Part shown: positions 23,822 to 34,690 of the stretch, in pieces
Position numbering within the stretch: the stretch's first letter is position 1
How the letters are laid out: the number at the start of each line of letters is the position of its first letter
Assembly (NCBI GenBank): GCA_021234155.1
Contig: JAJEKV010000002.1
Coordinates: 14,235,428-14,299,427 of the forward strand
Length of the DNA: 64,000 nucleotides
Origin: Isoetes taiwanensis
Lineage: Eukaryota > Streptophyta > Lycopodiopsida > Isoetales > Isoetaceae
Direction of reading: 5' to 3'
Program-made: the position numbers and the translations under genes
Notes under the pieces: generated by a model
What the model was told of the DNA's origin: nothing
Database searches by the model: none
What the model saw: only the letters and a program-made list of their open reading frames with translations

Positions 23822-24215
23822 GCACATGCAAAACCCATCCCATCCCTGATCACTACAAGAAGTTTAACTATACTATACTGCTGCTTCTCAATAATATCCA
23901 AAGCATTGATATTTTGGCCATTAAAATCATGTTAGTAAGGACAGAAAAAAAAAAGGTTCAGACTTCAGTACCATGTGTTAGAATCCTTAATTAAGCATTG
24001 ATATTCAGCCATTAAACCGTGTTAGAAACGACATTATTCTGCTTCAGACTAAAATACCATATGCAAAATTCATTGCATCCCTGATCATACAGAATTGTGA
24101 CTATGCTATACAGCTGCTTCCCAATAATATCCAAAGCATATGGCTTAATAACATAGCATTTTTTGATCTGTTGACCGCATATGTAAATATCAAGGCCGTC
24201 ACTGAAGGGAGGTAG
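23822..24215. repeat. Diverged tandem duplication (~235-bp offset)
   Basis: ATCCCTGATCA, CTAT-CTATAC-GCTGCTTC and CAATAATATCCAAAGCAT recur in order near 23840-23910 and 24080-24140. A CATTGATATT-GCCATTAAA block also occurs twice, near 23905 and 23996. Confidence 0.65.
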
Positions 24216-27200
24216 CACAATATCCTGTCATTCCTGATGGCAATTCTGATGTTTGTTCCTGGACTTGCAAACTATATGTACAGTTGTTCAGTGTAGGCAC
24301 TATTGAATATCCCTTCAATCTCCTAACTGTGATAAGTCTTCACAATATCACATCTTACTGTAGCCGTGTTTTCATAAAAAATGCAACGCATTCAACTGCA
24401 AGCTCTGACATGACCTTTATGGTTTAAAAAGTCTCTGAAAAAATATTACATCCCAGCTTAGGATCAACAATTTGGATCGATTTGCCTTATGGAGTTACAT
24501 GCACTCACAAAGTTACATTTATTGAAAGACAATTAACATCGGTAGGCTTCAAACCAATTTATAAAGGGCACATGTTATTTTTATAAACTACTGGAGGATC
24601 TTCAGAAGAGCAAGGTCCTTAGATTGGAATTTGCAAGGTTAAGGGAATCACAATAGCTTCATTTGGCACATAACCATACACTAAGAGCTGATGACCATTT
24701 CTAACACTATCGTAATAGGTTAAACAAAATAATCCAAAATGAAAAAGAAGTATTCTTTGATACAAGCATTTGAAAGAGGAAGAAGATCTTACCTGATCCC
24801 CACAAAGTTGCTAATCTTCACCTATAAATAGCTGGTAGTTCCCCGTTGTAGCTGGAACTCCAGTGCATGACCAACGCCGGCTCTACGACCCATGTTCGTC
24901 ACTGCTGCAGCTCTTCGAGATATTGAGAAAAATAGAGTTAGGTCATGTTTTTGAGTGAGCATTAAACTAATACACGTATGTCTGATACACATGAAAGAAA
25001 ATGCAACGCGTTCTCCTACCTGAGCCCCTGCTCTACTTCTAGGCAGCCAAACTGACAACCCTAATACATCTCTTATATTACCCGTGTAATAACCCAACTC
25101 CGATGCATGTACCACGAACCGGACATATCCGAACTTTGCTTCACCAGTCCGGCAGAAATGCCCCCAATATGTGACCCTAGACTCGATCCCAAATGCAATC
25201 CAATGTGTGAACTCGTCTCTGATCTTCCCGCCAATTGTCTAAACCTGATATTTCCCATGTCAGCACAGTCCAAAATACGAGAGCAGCCTAATAATTTTGG
25301 TCTAAACAATGATATCATGGTTATTTGATTTCTAGTTTTAGCGCGTGAGATTCTGCGTGTAAAGGCGATTGCAATTTGCCACCTGGACAACATCAATACA
25401 AGATTATTATGGCTGAACTTTATACTCTACAAGAAATTTATCGCGGCGGCCGCGAACATTTCTCTTTCTCGACCCTATGTGTGTATAGAAGTGACTCGGG
25501 CATGTTGAATATACCAGTTGCATAAAATTATTCAAAGAAATATTTGCACATATATTGAAGAAGAAAAGGATAGTGTTACTCCAAGGGATAGTACTTGGTC
25601 CAATCCAAGAACCAAATGGATATTGGATACCTAAAATTCTGTATATGAATAATGATGCTCATGTGGAAGTCTACATATACGATTAAGAAGACCATAACTA
25701 AGGAAGAGTGTTTGCACTAACATAAGCTCGTGGATATGGATGCATTTCTGGGCAAGCATTGCTATGTTAAATCAGAAGCCCCTAGTGTTGGCTCAGAAAT
25801 AGAAAGGCCCATAGACAAACGGTGAACAATATGTATCATTTGATCTTCCCAGTCTGCTTGCAAAAGTAAGACACACATTATTCAAGTAGAAATTATTGTA
25901 CATAGCACTCAAAGCATTTGTTTTAACGATATGTAAATGACCTATTAAAATCCTTTCTGTTGATGCTGCAGTTTGTTTGTGTATGACACCTATTAAAAAA
26001 ACCCCTTAGTTTATGCTAGGAATAAACACTGCAATTGAGTGAAAGAAACAAACCTAATTGTATCCTCAAAGATTCTCAACGATTCTAGCAAAGACTTCTG
26101 ATCTTTTGGATTTGTTTCCATCTGGAAGATTAAGAATTAAGCGCAATGCAAATGAATATCGGAACATCTGAAGGATCAATATGCTGTTACAAATTTCCAT
26201 TAAATAAGGATGCCATTTGGAATTGTGCATCTCCAGTTTCTAGCCAGTTAACAATCCCCTGTTTCCATCCTCTTCCTCTGTTTCCACATTCTCTCTGCCA
26301 TAACAAAGTCTGTGCAAGCAAATCTTGTCTCGGCAAAGCTTGGCAAGCAAATCTTTGCTTGCAAATCTAACAAAGCCTTGTGCAAGTCTAACTATAGCAA
26401 AGCCCCCTTCTGCATTGAAGGAAGGGCAGGCTATTTTGCACCAGGTCATTCGAGCAAGCCGAAGCAGGGAAATCGTCTGTAAGTTTCTTTTAGCCAGTTA
26501 ACAATCATCTCTTTCCATCCTCTATTTTTTTGCCAGTAAACATCCTCTGTTTCCGACAAAGCCAAGCTTGAATCCGACCCTGTTCAGACCAAGACAGGAC
26601 CAGAGCTTGAATCCGTAGCATGAATCCATAGATTTTCTTAACTGTAAAATGGGCATAGCTTCTTTACCCTGTTTGGAGCAAGACAGGGCCATAGCTTGAA
26701 TCCATAGCTTCTTCAGCCGCAAAAGCATCTTATAGTCTGCTACTTAGCTCTGTTTCATGAAAAAGGGGATTAAATTGTGGCTCTTACCTGCAAACGAAAA
26801 AACTGCCGGCAAGGCCTCAAAATTTCTACTGAAATTCTAAAAGAGAAAAAAACCTTGTTTTACTTCACGAAAGACTCAGAATGAGAAGGTATATTGCCCT
26901 GCCGTAGCAAGATTCCTCACACCGACGCCATAGCCGCCACCCATGCCAGAAAGGCAGACCAAATGCCATGCACCCATACATTATCGGATTCCTCTTGCTG
27001 CAAACATTACCATTCTTTTAATATATTGCTGACACAGTTCTTCAAAAAAAAAAAAAAAAACCTCTCTCCAAATCTGAGTTTGATCAGAGGCTGGAATTGA
27101 TCCCAAAGATCCTACATGAATATAGAAAGACAGATCTGGTGCTGGAATGGCACACGCTAACCCAATTCTTAGTCCACCAGCAGAGTACTGGATGTTTTAG

Positions 27201-27851
27201 AAGGCATGACCATGGCAGAAGAGGAAGCCGACACAGATCTCTTATTCTAGGGGTCTGATCGATGAAGTAATGGCAGATCTCCTTAGGGTTTGGAAGGCGG
27301 CAGATGGTCTAAAAATCGTTGTCGATAGCAATTGCGCAGGCTGTTTTGAATGGCCCATATCCCTTCTGTTTATCACTTTACGAAGTCATTCATGAAGCCG
27401 GAAACCAAGCGTTAAAATATTGCTGGAATAGACACGTGCATCCAAAATAACGTTGATGTATGCTCATATATGTTGTGATTACTCTTTATTCTGCTAGTGT
27501 TGTTTTCAGCCGAAAATCTTGCTCAAGATCTCCCTCACCTTAACTCCAAGTTACACTAATCTTCGTGCAGCCCAAATTCTGGCTGTCAGCTGGGCCTTCG
27601 TGCCTCCGCGCATTGGCCCAGCTTGCAGCCCAAAATTCAAACTTGGGTGAAGATTCATGTATACCAACCCCCAGGTGCCTGGGGAAGAGCAAGGGACCTC
27701 ATGTATCAAACCATTGGGGATGTATAAGACCAATGGGAAGCCTAAGAACATTTTGAATCTTTTTTAATGACTTCGAGCAAAATATTGGCTCCTAAAATGG
27801 CCCTTGGTTCCAAGAAACTCCAAGCCACATACCATGCGAGGGTATTCGACT

Positions 27852-28073
27852 CATGTAAAGTCTGGGTAGGAGCAATTCTGCTCCCACTGCGAATCCCATC
27901 CCGACACATGGACAAAGTTCTAAACCTGAATGCCACTAATCTTTATGCTCCAAATTTTTACTTGCATTCTGGCAGTTTCGATAGTTTTTACTCGCATTCA
28001 TACTCTTTTACCATCATTCTAACTATTTGTTACTTGTGGATTCGCAGAATTGCTCCTACCCAAAGCTTCATGT
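27852..28073. repeat. Inverted repeat / MITE-like foldback
   Basis: The left arm 27852-27897 contains GGGTAGGAGCAATTCTG and CTGCGAATCC. The right arm 28039-28073 contains the complements GATTCGCAG and AATTGCTCCTACCC. Total span is about 220 bp with a loop of about 140 bp and no coding capacity. Confidence 0.65.
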
Positions 28074-28079
28074 AACAAT

Positions 28080-28182
28080 AATTTCATTCTAGTTTCAATT
28101 CTGTTGTGTCAGACATGCCTCCGCGCTGACGCTCAGTGCGTCGGCAAGCCTTCCACATCAGAATTAAAACTAGAATGAAATT
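28080..28182. repeat. Short perfect-type inverted repeat
   Basis: The 24-bp arms at 28080-28103 and 28159-28182 (core TTTCATTCTAGTTT against AAACTAGAATGAAA) are complementary with one mismatch, around a 55-bp loop. It abuts the preceding foldback. Confidence 0.75.
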
Positions 28183-30421
28183 CTTGTATATAAAATATTC
28201 TAAATTTGAAGGAAAAAAATTCGATACAAGGAGGTAGTCGGCTCAGCAAATAACTCTGTCTATTCTGTAAGTATGAGAGGCATTCGGGGTCATTTGCTGA
28301 AATTCTATAAGTCAAATACCTGCCCCATTTTATCTTGCTTTATCTTATTCATAGCCTAATGTGATTATAGCCCTAATGCGGCCGCATCCATTTCTTTACC
28401 ATTTTGAACAAAGCAAAAGCTTGGTTACTGCGCATAAGCATATGGATGGATTGGTTCCACATTTCTAAGCCTGTACTGGCTTCTCTAAGTACTTTTCACA
28501 AGCTTTGTGGCACAAAAATTCGGCCATACTTGCATCCTTGTAGTTCTGTTGAAAGATGGCCATGTAGCTTGTCTTAATATTCCATTTTGTCCCTTTAGTA
28601 AGTTGACGCTGAAGAAGATTTTGAATGACTCTATCAGTAGTACTCGACGTATTCATTCATTCTATTTTGTGCTAGTAGCTTCTTATTTTTTCCCAGATCT
28701 TCTGGATTTTTTCCTGGATTTTCAGGGTCGTCTTTATGTCCTAGCATTCTTCCAATATGATTCATATGAAATCAATGTATGTGCTGTAATTTTATATCAT
28801 ATGAATACGAAAATCTGCCGTACCTTCAAAAAAAAATTATTTTGGCACTTGCACCCTTTAATTATTGGTTGTTAAATGCCTTGCCATCAGCTGAGATGTG
28901 TAAGCAGATTGCTACGTACTATTATCAATTGAAGATCGTATTAGATTGCTTGCAATGCTCTAAATTATGGATTGCAGACATGTCTAAGCTCCATCGTCAT
29001 ATGCTTGGACCTCATTTGATAATACCTTAATAGTCTTCTGATTTGTAACGCCATACTGATGATAAGCAGATGCAACAAATTGAAGGTCTAAGGTTAGGTG
29101 TATGTAACTTTCATACAAAACCTTATTAGTTATCATGAAATGCTTGTCATTTTAAGAGTTGTTGTTCATCTCAAGAACTTCATCTTGGATGGCAGTGAAG
29201 AACGGACTGTGCTCAAGAATACTTGGACATAGTGCATGCTGGATTTTCACCACCAAAGTAGTAAAGTGATGATCTCAAAGTTGATTTGGTAGCTTTCTGT
29301 TGATAAGGATGATTCTTCTATTTTGGAGTGTTGGCACACTCAATTCAACATTGTGTTCCATTTCACAAGGCTACCATTAAGCCTCTCCTTCCATGGGCTT
29401 CGCTTATTATCTGCATCCATATCCTAGTGCTTCTCTGTTTTTAAAAGAGTTGCTTGCATCTTGGAGTACTGTGAGGTCCCTCTTTCATATCAATCTAATG
29501 TGCCTACTCAATTGCTTGGCTGATGTATGTACTCAATAGGCTGCACCTTGCTGGTGGATTCCTCTACAAGATACTCCAAGTAATGTGTCTCCATGTATTT
29601 TAGTACAACAAAAAACACAATGGTGGTGGACAACAACTGGTTAAGAACTATCGCAGCTAGGTAAGTTTCGGGCCACCTCTTCTCATGGGCATTATTCAGA
29701 ACGAACTTCTTGTTGTATCAATGGGAATATCACAAAAATGTTTCGTCGTGAAGACGTATAAATATATGGTCGTTATAATTATGTTGTTGTATTTATGTGA
29801 GGGTATGCTAGTAGTATTTACAGAGCGCGTGGTGTACTTCTAGTTAGTTTGCATTCCCAACCTATAGTTTTGGCATGCACACGTGCATGCTGTACATGCA
29901 TGCAATGCGTGCACACAGTGTATGCATACCGTGTATACATGCAACGCATGTATGATGAGCCCCTATTTTACTTAACACCGTGCAAGGCACATGGCTTACT
30001 TTCTTTTGCGGCCATATATAAGTCTTTTCACATAAGAGGCTTGCTTTTTCTCTAGCGTCAAAAAGCACCTAATGTTTGCAAAACCGTGTGCAATCTTTCA
30101 TGTTCACTTTTCTCCAAGGTAATCAAGTTCTCTTTGTTTCGAGGTTCTTGGCATATTTACTTGCTCTTGAATTTGCAGTGGCAGGTGGTCAATGATTTCG
30201 TAGTCATGGTTCACTCCCATGGGTTCTAATGTTGTTATATCATTATTTTGTTGTGGTGTTATGGGACAAAATGTCTTCGTGGCTCTTTGATAAACATCGA
30301 TTGTAGGTGTTGCCTTATTGTATTGGCTCTATTTCACGCTATTATAGTGGGTTCAACTCCTATTCTTTGAATTTATTGATGTCCCTCTTCCTTATGATTT
30401 TATCATAATTGTTTTGTATAC

Positions 30422-30598
30422 CAAAATGCTCTCGCCGATGCAATGCGTCAGGCTGCTGCCACTCCTCCTCCTGCTGCTGCCAGTGCCCCTACTGCACCTC
30501 CTGCTCCCGTCGCTCCGACTGCTACTCAGGCGCCGCACACTGCTCCTCCTGCAACCGGGGCAGATCATCGACCGTCCACATCGAATGCCAACAAATAG
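30422..30598 (+). pseudogene. C-terminal tail of LINE ORF1
   Basis: The frame reads QNALADAMRQAAATPPPAAA and continues Pro/Ala/Thr-rich to a TAG at 30596, 15 bases before the endonuclease ATG. A low-complexity ORF1 tail just before ORF2 is typical of LINEs. The first part of ORF1 is absent. Confidence 0.55.
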
Positions 30599-30613
30599 GA
30601 ACTGTGCCTCCGG

Positions 30614-31497
30614 ATGGTGTCCTGGAACTGTCGGGGCTTCCCCTGGCAGAAAGGCGAGAGTCTCAACGCTATCGCACCAGATATGGATCTCATTTTCCTC
30701 ATGGAAACATGGGAGCATGCAGGGCACAGACTACCGGACCTCCCAGGCTATCTGCATTTCTCGGTGTTCAATGAGTGCACAGGCAAGCGGGGGCATGGCG
30801 GGGTTGCCTGCTACTATCGTGCAACCTTGAGGCATTCAGTCTCGTTGCACAAAACAGACAGATACAATCGCTACTTGTGGGTGCGCGTGCAGCATGACAG
30901 TGTCGACACTCTCCTCATAGCAGCATGCTACTTTCCACATGCCAAGAGCAACTTTTATAACACTCATTCGGATGTGGATCGATTGGAGCCCTATATCGAT
31001 CTATATGATGACATACAGCATCACAAACAGTTGGGCAGGGTTATGTTGCTTGGCGACTTTAATGCACGCCACGAGCCGAAAGGGTTCCAAAATTTGAGCC
31101 CCCGGCGGAGGGCGTCTTGCGCTTGAACCCTTGAGAGGTGGCTTGGTCAAGGATATCGACGCGACAACCATATTTCGCTATGGCGGCGTTGTTGTTGTTC
31201 TTTGGGTAGTATCTTTGACACGTTATTTGTAATGGGTTGGCACAATGGCCGTCTTCCAACTGCTGCACTTGTAGACAGGAGAACCAAGGGGGCGGCTCCA
31301 GTGTGGTGGATTATCTGCTGGTTGAGGAACGGGATCTGCACCTGGTTACTCATTTTTCCATCGGGACGGACACTTGGGACGAGGAAGTAGACTCGGACCA
31401 CCGGCCCCTGTTCATGCACCTCCATTGGGAGGCTCCCCGCACCACCCCCTTGCCTCAACACACCCGGGTGCCCCACCGCGTCCCGGACTACTGACGG
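30614..31497 (+). pseudogene. LINE endonuclease domain (APE/EEP fold)
   Basis: The frame starts MVSWNCRG, the family (S/W)NC-G start, followed by DLIFLMETW (metal-binding E), ACYFPH and VMLLGDFNAR (GDFN). After a frame break near 31075 the sequence resumes in another frame with GGGSSVVDYLLVEERDLHL and DSDHRPLFMHLHW, the SDHRPL histidine motif. All landmark residues are visible, but they are spread over at least two frames. Confidence 0.9.
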
Positions 31498-32103
31498 CCG
31501 TCGCGGGGACCTATGCCCAGCTGCTTGAGCATGAACTGGCGGGACTGCTGCAACTCCCCACACTTCAAGAACAATCTGCTCAGCTGACTCACCTGCTTCT
31601 GACGGCAGCGGAAAGATGCTTTGGGAGAGGCCGCTCACGGCGAGCCTCGGGCACTACCACCTTCCCCCGCAACAGATGGTTTGATGATGAGTGTCGGGAG
31701 CTCAAATGCACACTCCGACAAGTCACTGATCCCATCTCCCGCCCACAGGCCGTCAGTCAATACCGCTCCTTTCTCAAGAACAAGAAGGCCAGATACCTCG
31801 CAGAGCATCAGCAACAGATGTTTGGTCTCCTGGACCGGCACCCCAGGACATTCTGGAGAAGGGTCTTGAGCAAGCCTGCACAACCCACAGGGAACATCAC
31901 CTCGGAGCAATGGGTACAAGATTTGCAACGGTATGCGACCCCATTTCGGGCGGGCACCGATCCCTCCACGAGATAGGCATGGCTCGGTTATCACGGAGGG
32001 GATGTCATCATGGGCCCTCTGCCGTCTAGCTAATGGGAAGGCAGCTAATTTAGATGGCATGCGGTGAGAACTTCGAAATGGGTCGGGCCTCCACCGGTGC
32101 CCA

Positions 32104-33150
32104 ATGCTCACGGCATTGTTCAATAAAGCATTGCGAGAAGGCTTCCCTACGCAATGGACTACTAGTAGAGTAGTGCCCATTTCCAAAGCCGGGGACCCTC
32201 AATGCCCGGCCAACTACCGTACTATTATGGTCAGCTCTCTCTTTGCAAAACTGTTGGCTGGCATCCTTGAGCAAAATGACCGACAATATGGGCGAGGGAA
32301 ACGGAGGTCGCGAGCTCTTACACGGCAGGTTTTCGCCCGCACATTCCATCATTGATCATATCTTCACTCTGCGCACATTGATTGAGGATAGCGAGAAATC
32401 GCCCGGCAGAACACGCATCAAGAGCCATTTCGTGGATTTTGCAAAGGCATTCGACACGACCGCGATACCCGCAACAAGCTATGGGACATATTGCGGCGGC
32501 AGGGGGACCCCACGGACTTGCGAGAATGCGGTGTATAGGCTGTACGAGGCATGCTCAGGCCGTATCACATCAGCAACAAATAGTAGAAAGATGACCGGTG
32601 ACTAGTAGCATTGGAGTGCGTCAGGGTTGCCCCCTCTCCCCCACACTCTTTGGCATATACATTGATCAGTTGGAAGATTGGCTCTCTGAGCATGGAGGTG
32701 CCGGCGCACATCTTATGCACACAATCCGAAGAAACTCATATATCTTGTGATGTCAACCTCATGGCCTATACTCCAGAGGACATGCAACGTCACCTGGATG
32801 CTCTTGACACTTTCTGCCAATTCACTGGCATGCGAGTTAACTTGGCCAAAACTAGGGTGCTGCTAGTTGCATCATCCCGTCAGCCAAGGCTTCCCACATT
32901 CACTTACTAGGGGCAGGAGGTAGAGGTGGCTCCGACCTACAAATACTTGGGGATTGAGTTCTCAACTACCACCCATTGGGATGCGGCTATCATGTTGCGG
33001 GTCACGGCAGGTTGGAAAGCACTATATGCCATGCAGAACAACAGCCACAAGGCAGACTTGTATGCCTGGGGTCACCAGTCACATTTGTTTCAGGCCTTGG
33101 GGCGGAAGTGTGGGGTCCGGTGATATCCCTCAACACCTGGAATGACCTCG
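32104..33150 (+). pseudogene. LINE reverse transcriptase, frame-broken, YADD lost
   Basis: Pieces in order are LFNKALREGFPTQWTTSRVV then PISKAGDP and NYRTI; IIDHIFTLRTLIED; HFVDFAKAFDT (first catalytic D); GVRQGCPLSPTLFGIYIDQL in one frame near 32615-32670; and MAYTPEDMQRHLDALDTFC then GMRVNLAKT. The YADD box just before VNLMAY reads HISCDVNLMAY (about 32738-32766), so the catalytic Asp pair is destroyed. YKYLGIEF follows. A deletion of about 20 bp near 33095, relative to the copy at 61.8 kb, removes the EPALLYGAEVWG segment. Confidence 0.9.
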
Positions 33151-33964
33151 AGCAGGTGCAGAAGGCCTTTTTGGCACGGGCCCCGGGTGAAGTCCACGCC
33201 CGCACCGCATCCTACTCCAGAGACAGGCTTTCTACCCCTTCAACGGGCCGCATTGGAACGCCATATCGTTTACTTCCAAAAGGTGGTCGCTATGGCTGAT
33301 ACACGCTTGCCCCACCTTTGCCTTTGGCCGCGGCGATGGGCCCCCAACGCTGAAATCCTCCTTGAAAGACAAGCAAGCTCGCTGGTTCTCACTATTTGGG
33401 GTGTGCGGGGCAAAACGAGTCGTCCGTGTCGACAAAGAAAGATCGCGAGGCACTTAAACTATACCGGATGCCACTTTCCTTCGCAAGCTCTCGGGATCGC
33501 AGGCTCGACGCATGTTAAGTCGGGCACACTATCGGCCAGCAAGTCAATTCTAGGCTCACAAGAGGCCCACACCAAAGATTTGTGTACACCCGGATACCCA
33601 TGAAGAAGCGCAGACTTATAGCTTCCATTCGCGACGGGGCACATCGCCTCCGCATTGAAAACAGTAGGCGTTGGGCGGGAAGCACGAGAGCAAAGGCTTT
33701 GCGGTGTTGCCACCAGTAGCGATTGAGGATGAATGTCATGCCCTCCAGATCTGCCCAGCATTTGCCCATATCCGAGAGCAATATGTTCGATTACTAGTGC
33801 CTGGCCAGCTGTTGCATCAGTTATTGACTACGGCGTCAGTGGGTTTGTTGGGGTCGTACCTCCAGGAGGTTATGGATGCACGGGCTCGTTTGTGTCCTAA
33901 AGGACGGTATTGAAATGTCCTATGCAATTGTATAGTGTGCCAGCATGCTTATTACTGCTAAGGT

Positions 33965-34000
33965 TTTTCCCTCGAAAACCCTTCGGGGCGGGGTTTTTTA
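33965..34000 (+). terminator. LINE 3' UTR hairpin (UUCG-type)
   Basis: CGAAAACCCTTCGGGGCGGG followed by a T run forms an AAAACCC/GGGTTTT stem. The second copy keeps the hairpin at about 62713-62744 (GAAACCCTTCGGGGGCCGGG plus Ts). Conservation near the 3' end suggests a template-recognition structure for the element's reverse transcriptase. I infer that role from LINEs in which the 3' stem-loop is known to be required. Confidence 0.55.
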
Positions 34001-34078
34001 ATCCTGTCAGTAATATGCTTGCTGCTCTCTTTTTGTTTGGGTCCCATAGGCCAATTGGTCTCCGTGGACGCTAAAAAC

Positions 34079-34102
34079 CTATTCTATTCTATTCTATTCT
34101 CA
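34079..34102 (+). repeat. (ATTCT)n tail of the LINE
   Basis: About four and a half ATTCT units close the element directly after GGACGCTAAAAACCT. The second copy ends in the same repeat after the same GGACGCTAAAAACCT. Confidence 0.85.
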
Positions 34103-34256
34103 AGTATTTCTATAGATTTAACAGGAGAATATGAAGCTACAACTAGTAGTGCTACATATTGTAAACGAGGTGCACCCTGGACTACCACAGTCGTTGGATC
34201 CGTCGATCCTACGGCCCAAACCATATGTTGGAGCCTTTGGGCACCTCTCGTTTTGC

Positions 34257-34690
34257 TTATGGTCATTTATAATTGGGGCCGCCTATGATTTTAAAATATG
34301 AAATACGAGCTCACCTAAGGTTTTGAGGGATATCGAGCCTCTATACAGCTTTGCTTAAGATTTTAGGATATGAAATACGGGGGCTCGAACCTCTACCAAA
34401 ATAACTCAATATCCTAATAAGACTACTTTGACCAATCTAATGAACAAGCTAACATGATTATTCTATATTTAAAATCTCTGTTTTTTTTTTTAATAATAAC
34501 CCATTCAACTATTTTAAGGATATGCTCTATGGTTTTAGGAATTATGTCCATATCAAATCCCTTTGGAACCCCCTGTTATTGTGCTACTATGGTCATTTAT
34601 GATTGGGGGCGCCTATGATTTTGAAATATGAAATACGAGTTCGCCTAAAGTTTTGATGGAATATCGAGCCTCTATACAGCTTCGCCTAAT
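34257..34690. repeat. Direct duplication separated by ~230 bp
   Basis: The ~95-bp block starting GGTCATTTAT-ATTGGGG and ending ATCGAGCCTCTATACAGCTT occurs at about 34260-34353 and 34589-34683. Partial copies (ATGAAATACG, CTCGAACCTCTA) lie between. The copies are roughly 10% diverged. Confidence 0.7.

Larger units (their letters stand above)
23308..30419. other. Long intergenic stretch with small duplications and foldbacks
   Basis: About 7 kb without a gene I can name. It holds the upstream region of the HAL3-like gene, a diverged tandem duplication at about 23822-24215, two adjacent inverted repeats at 27852-28073 and 28080-28182, and an A-run at 27044-27060. Alternating CATGCATG/TGTATGCA sequence lies at 29870-29960. 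The minus-strand frame 28656-28465 (SYMAIFQQNYKDASMAEFLC then HKACEKYLEKP) reads like protein, but I cannot identify it. Confidence 0.45.
30420..34102 (+). mobile_element. Non-LTR retrotransposon (LINE) with APE and RT domains, 5'-truncated and dead
   Basis: The order is the tail of ORF1 (Pro/Ala-rich), an apurinic-like endonuclease, reverse transcriptase, a 3' UTR with a GC hairpin, then an (ATTCT)n tail instead of poly(A). The reading frame breaks many times (for example near 31075, 31494, 32040, 32355, 32600, 32755 and 33120). The DNA is clearly more GC-rich than its surroundings. Similarity begins inside ORF1, so the 5' end is missing. I found no clear target-site duplication. A second copy of the same family's 3' end lies at 61725-62842. 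Confidence 0.9.

Noticed and set aside
25073-25396. 107-residue open frame on the minus strand
   Set aside because: No recognisable motif. The opposite strand is open too, suggesting a composition effect.
30414-30830. Leucine-rich open frame (LLPLLLLLLPVP) resembling a membrane protein
   Set aside because: It is an out-of-frame reading of the Pro/Ala-rich ORF1 tail and the start of the LINE endonuclease.
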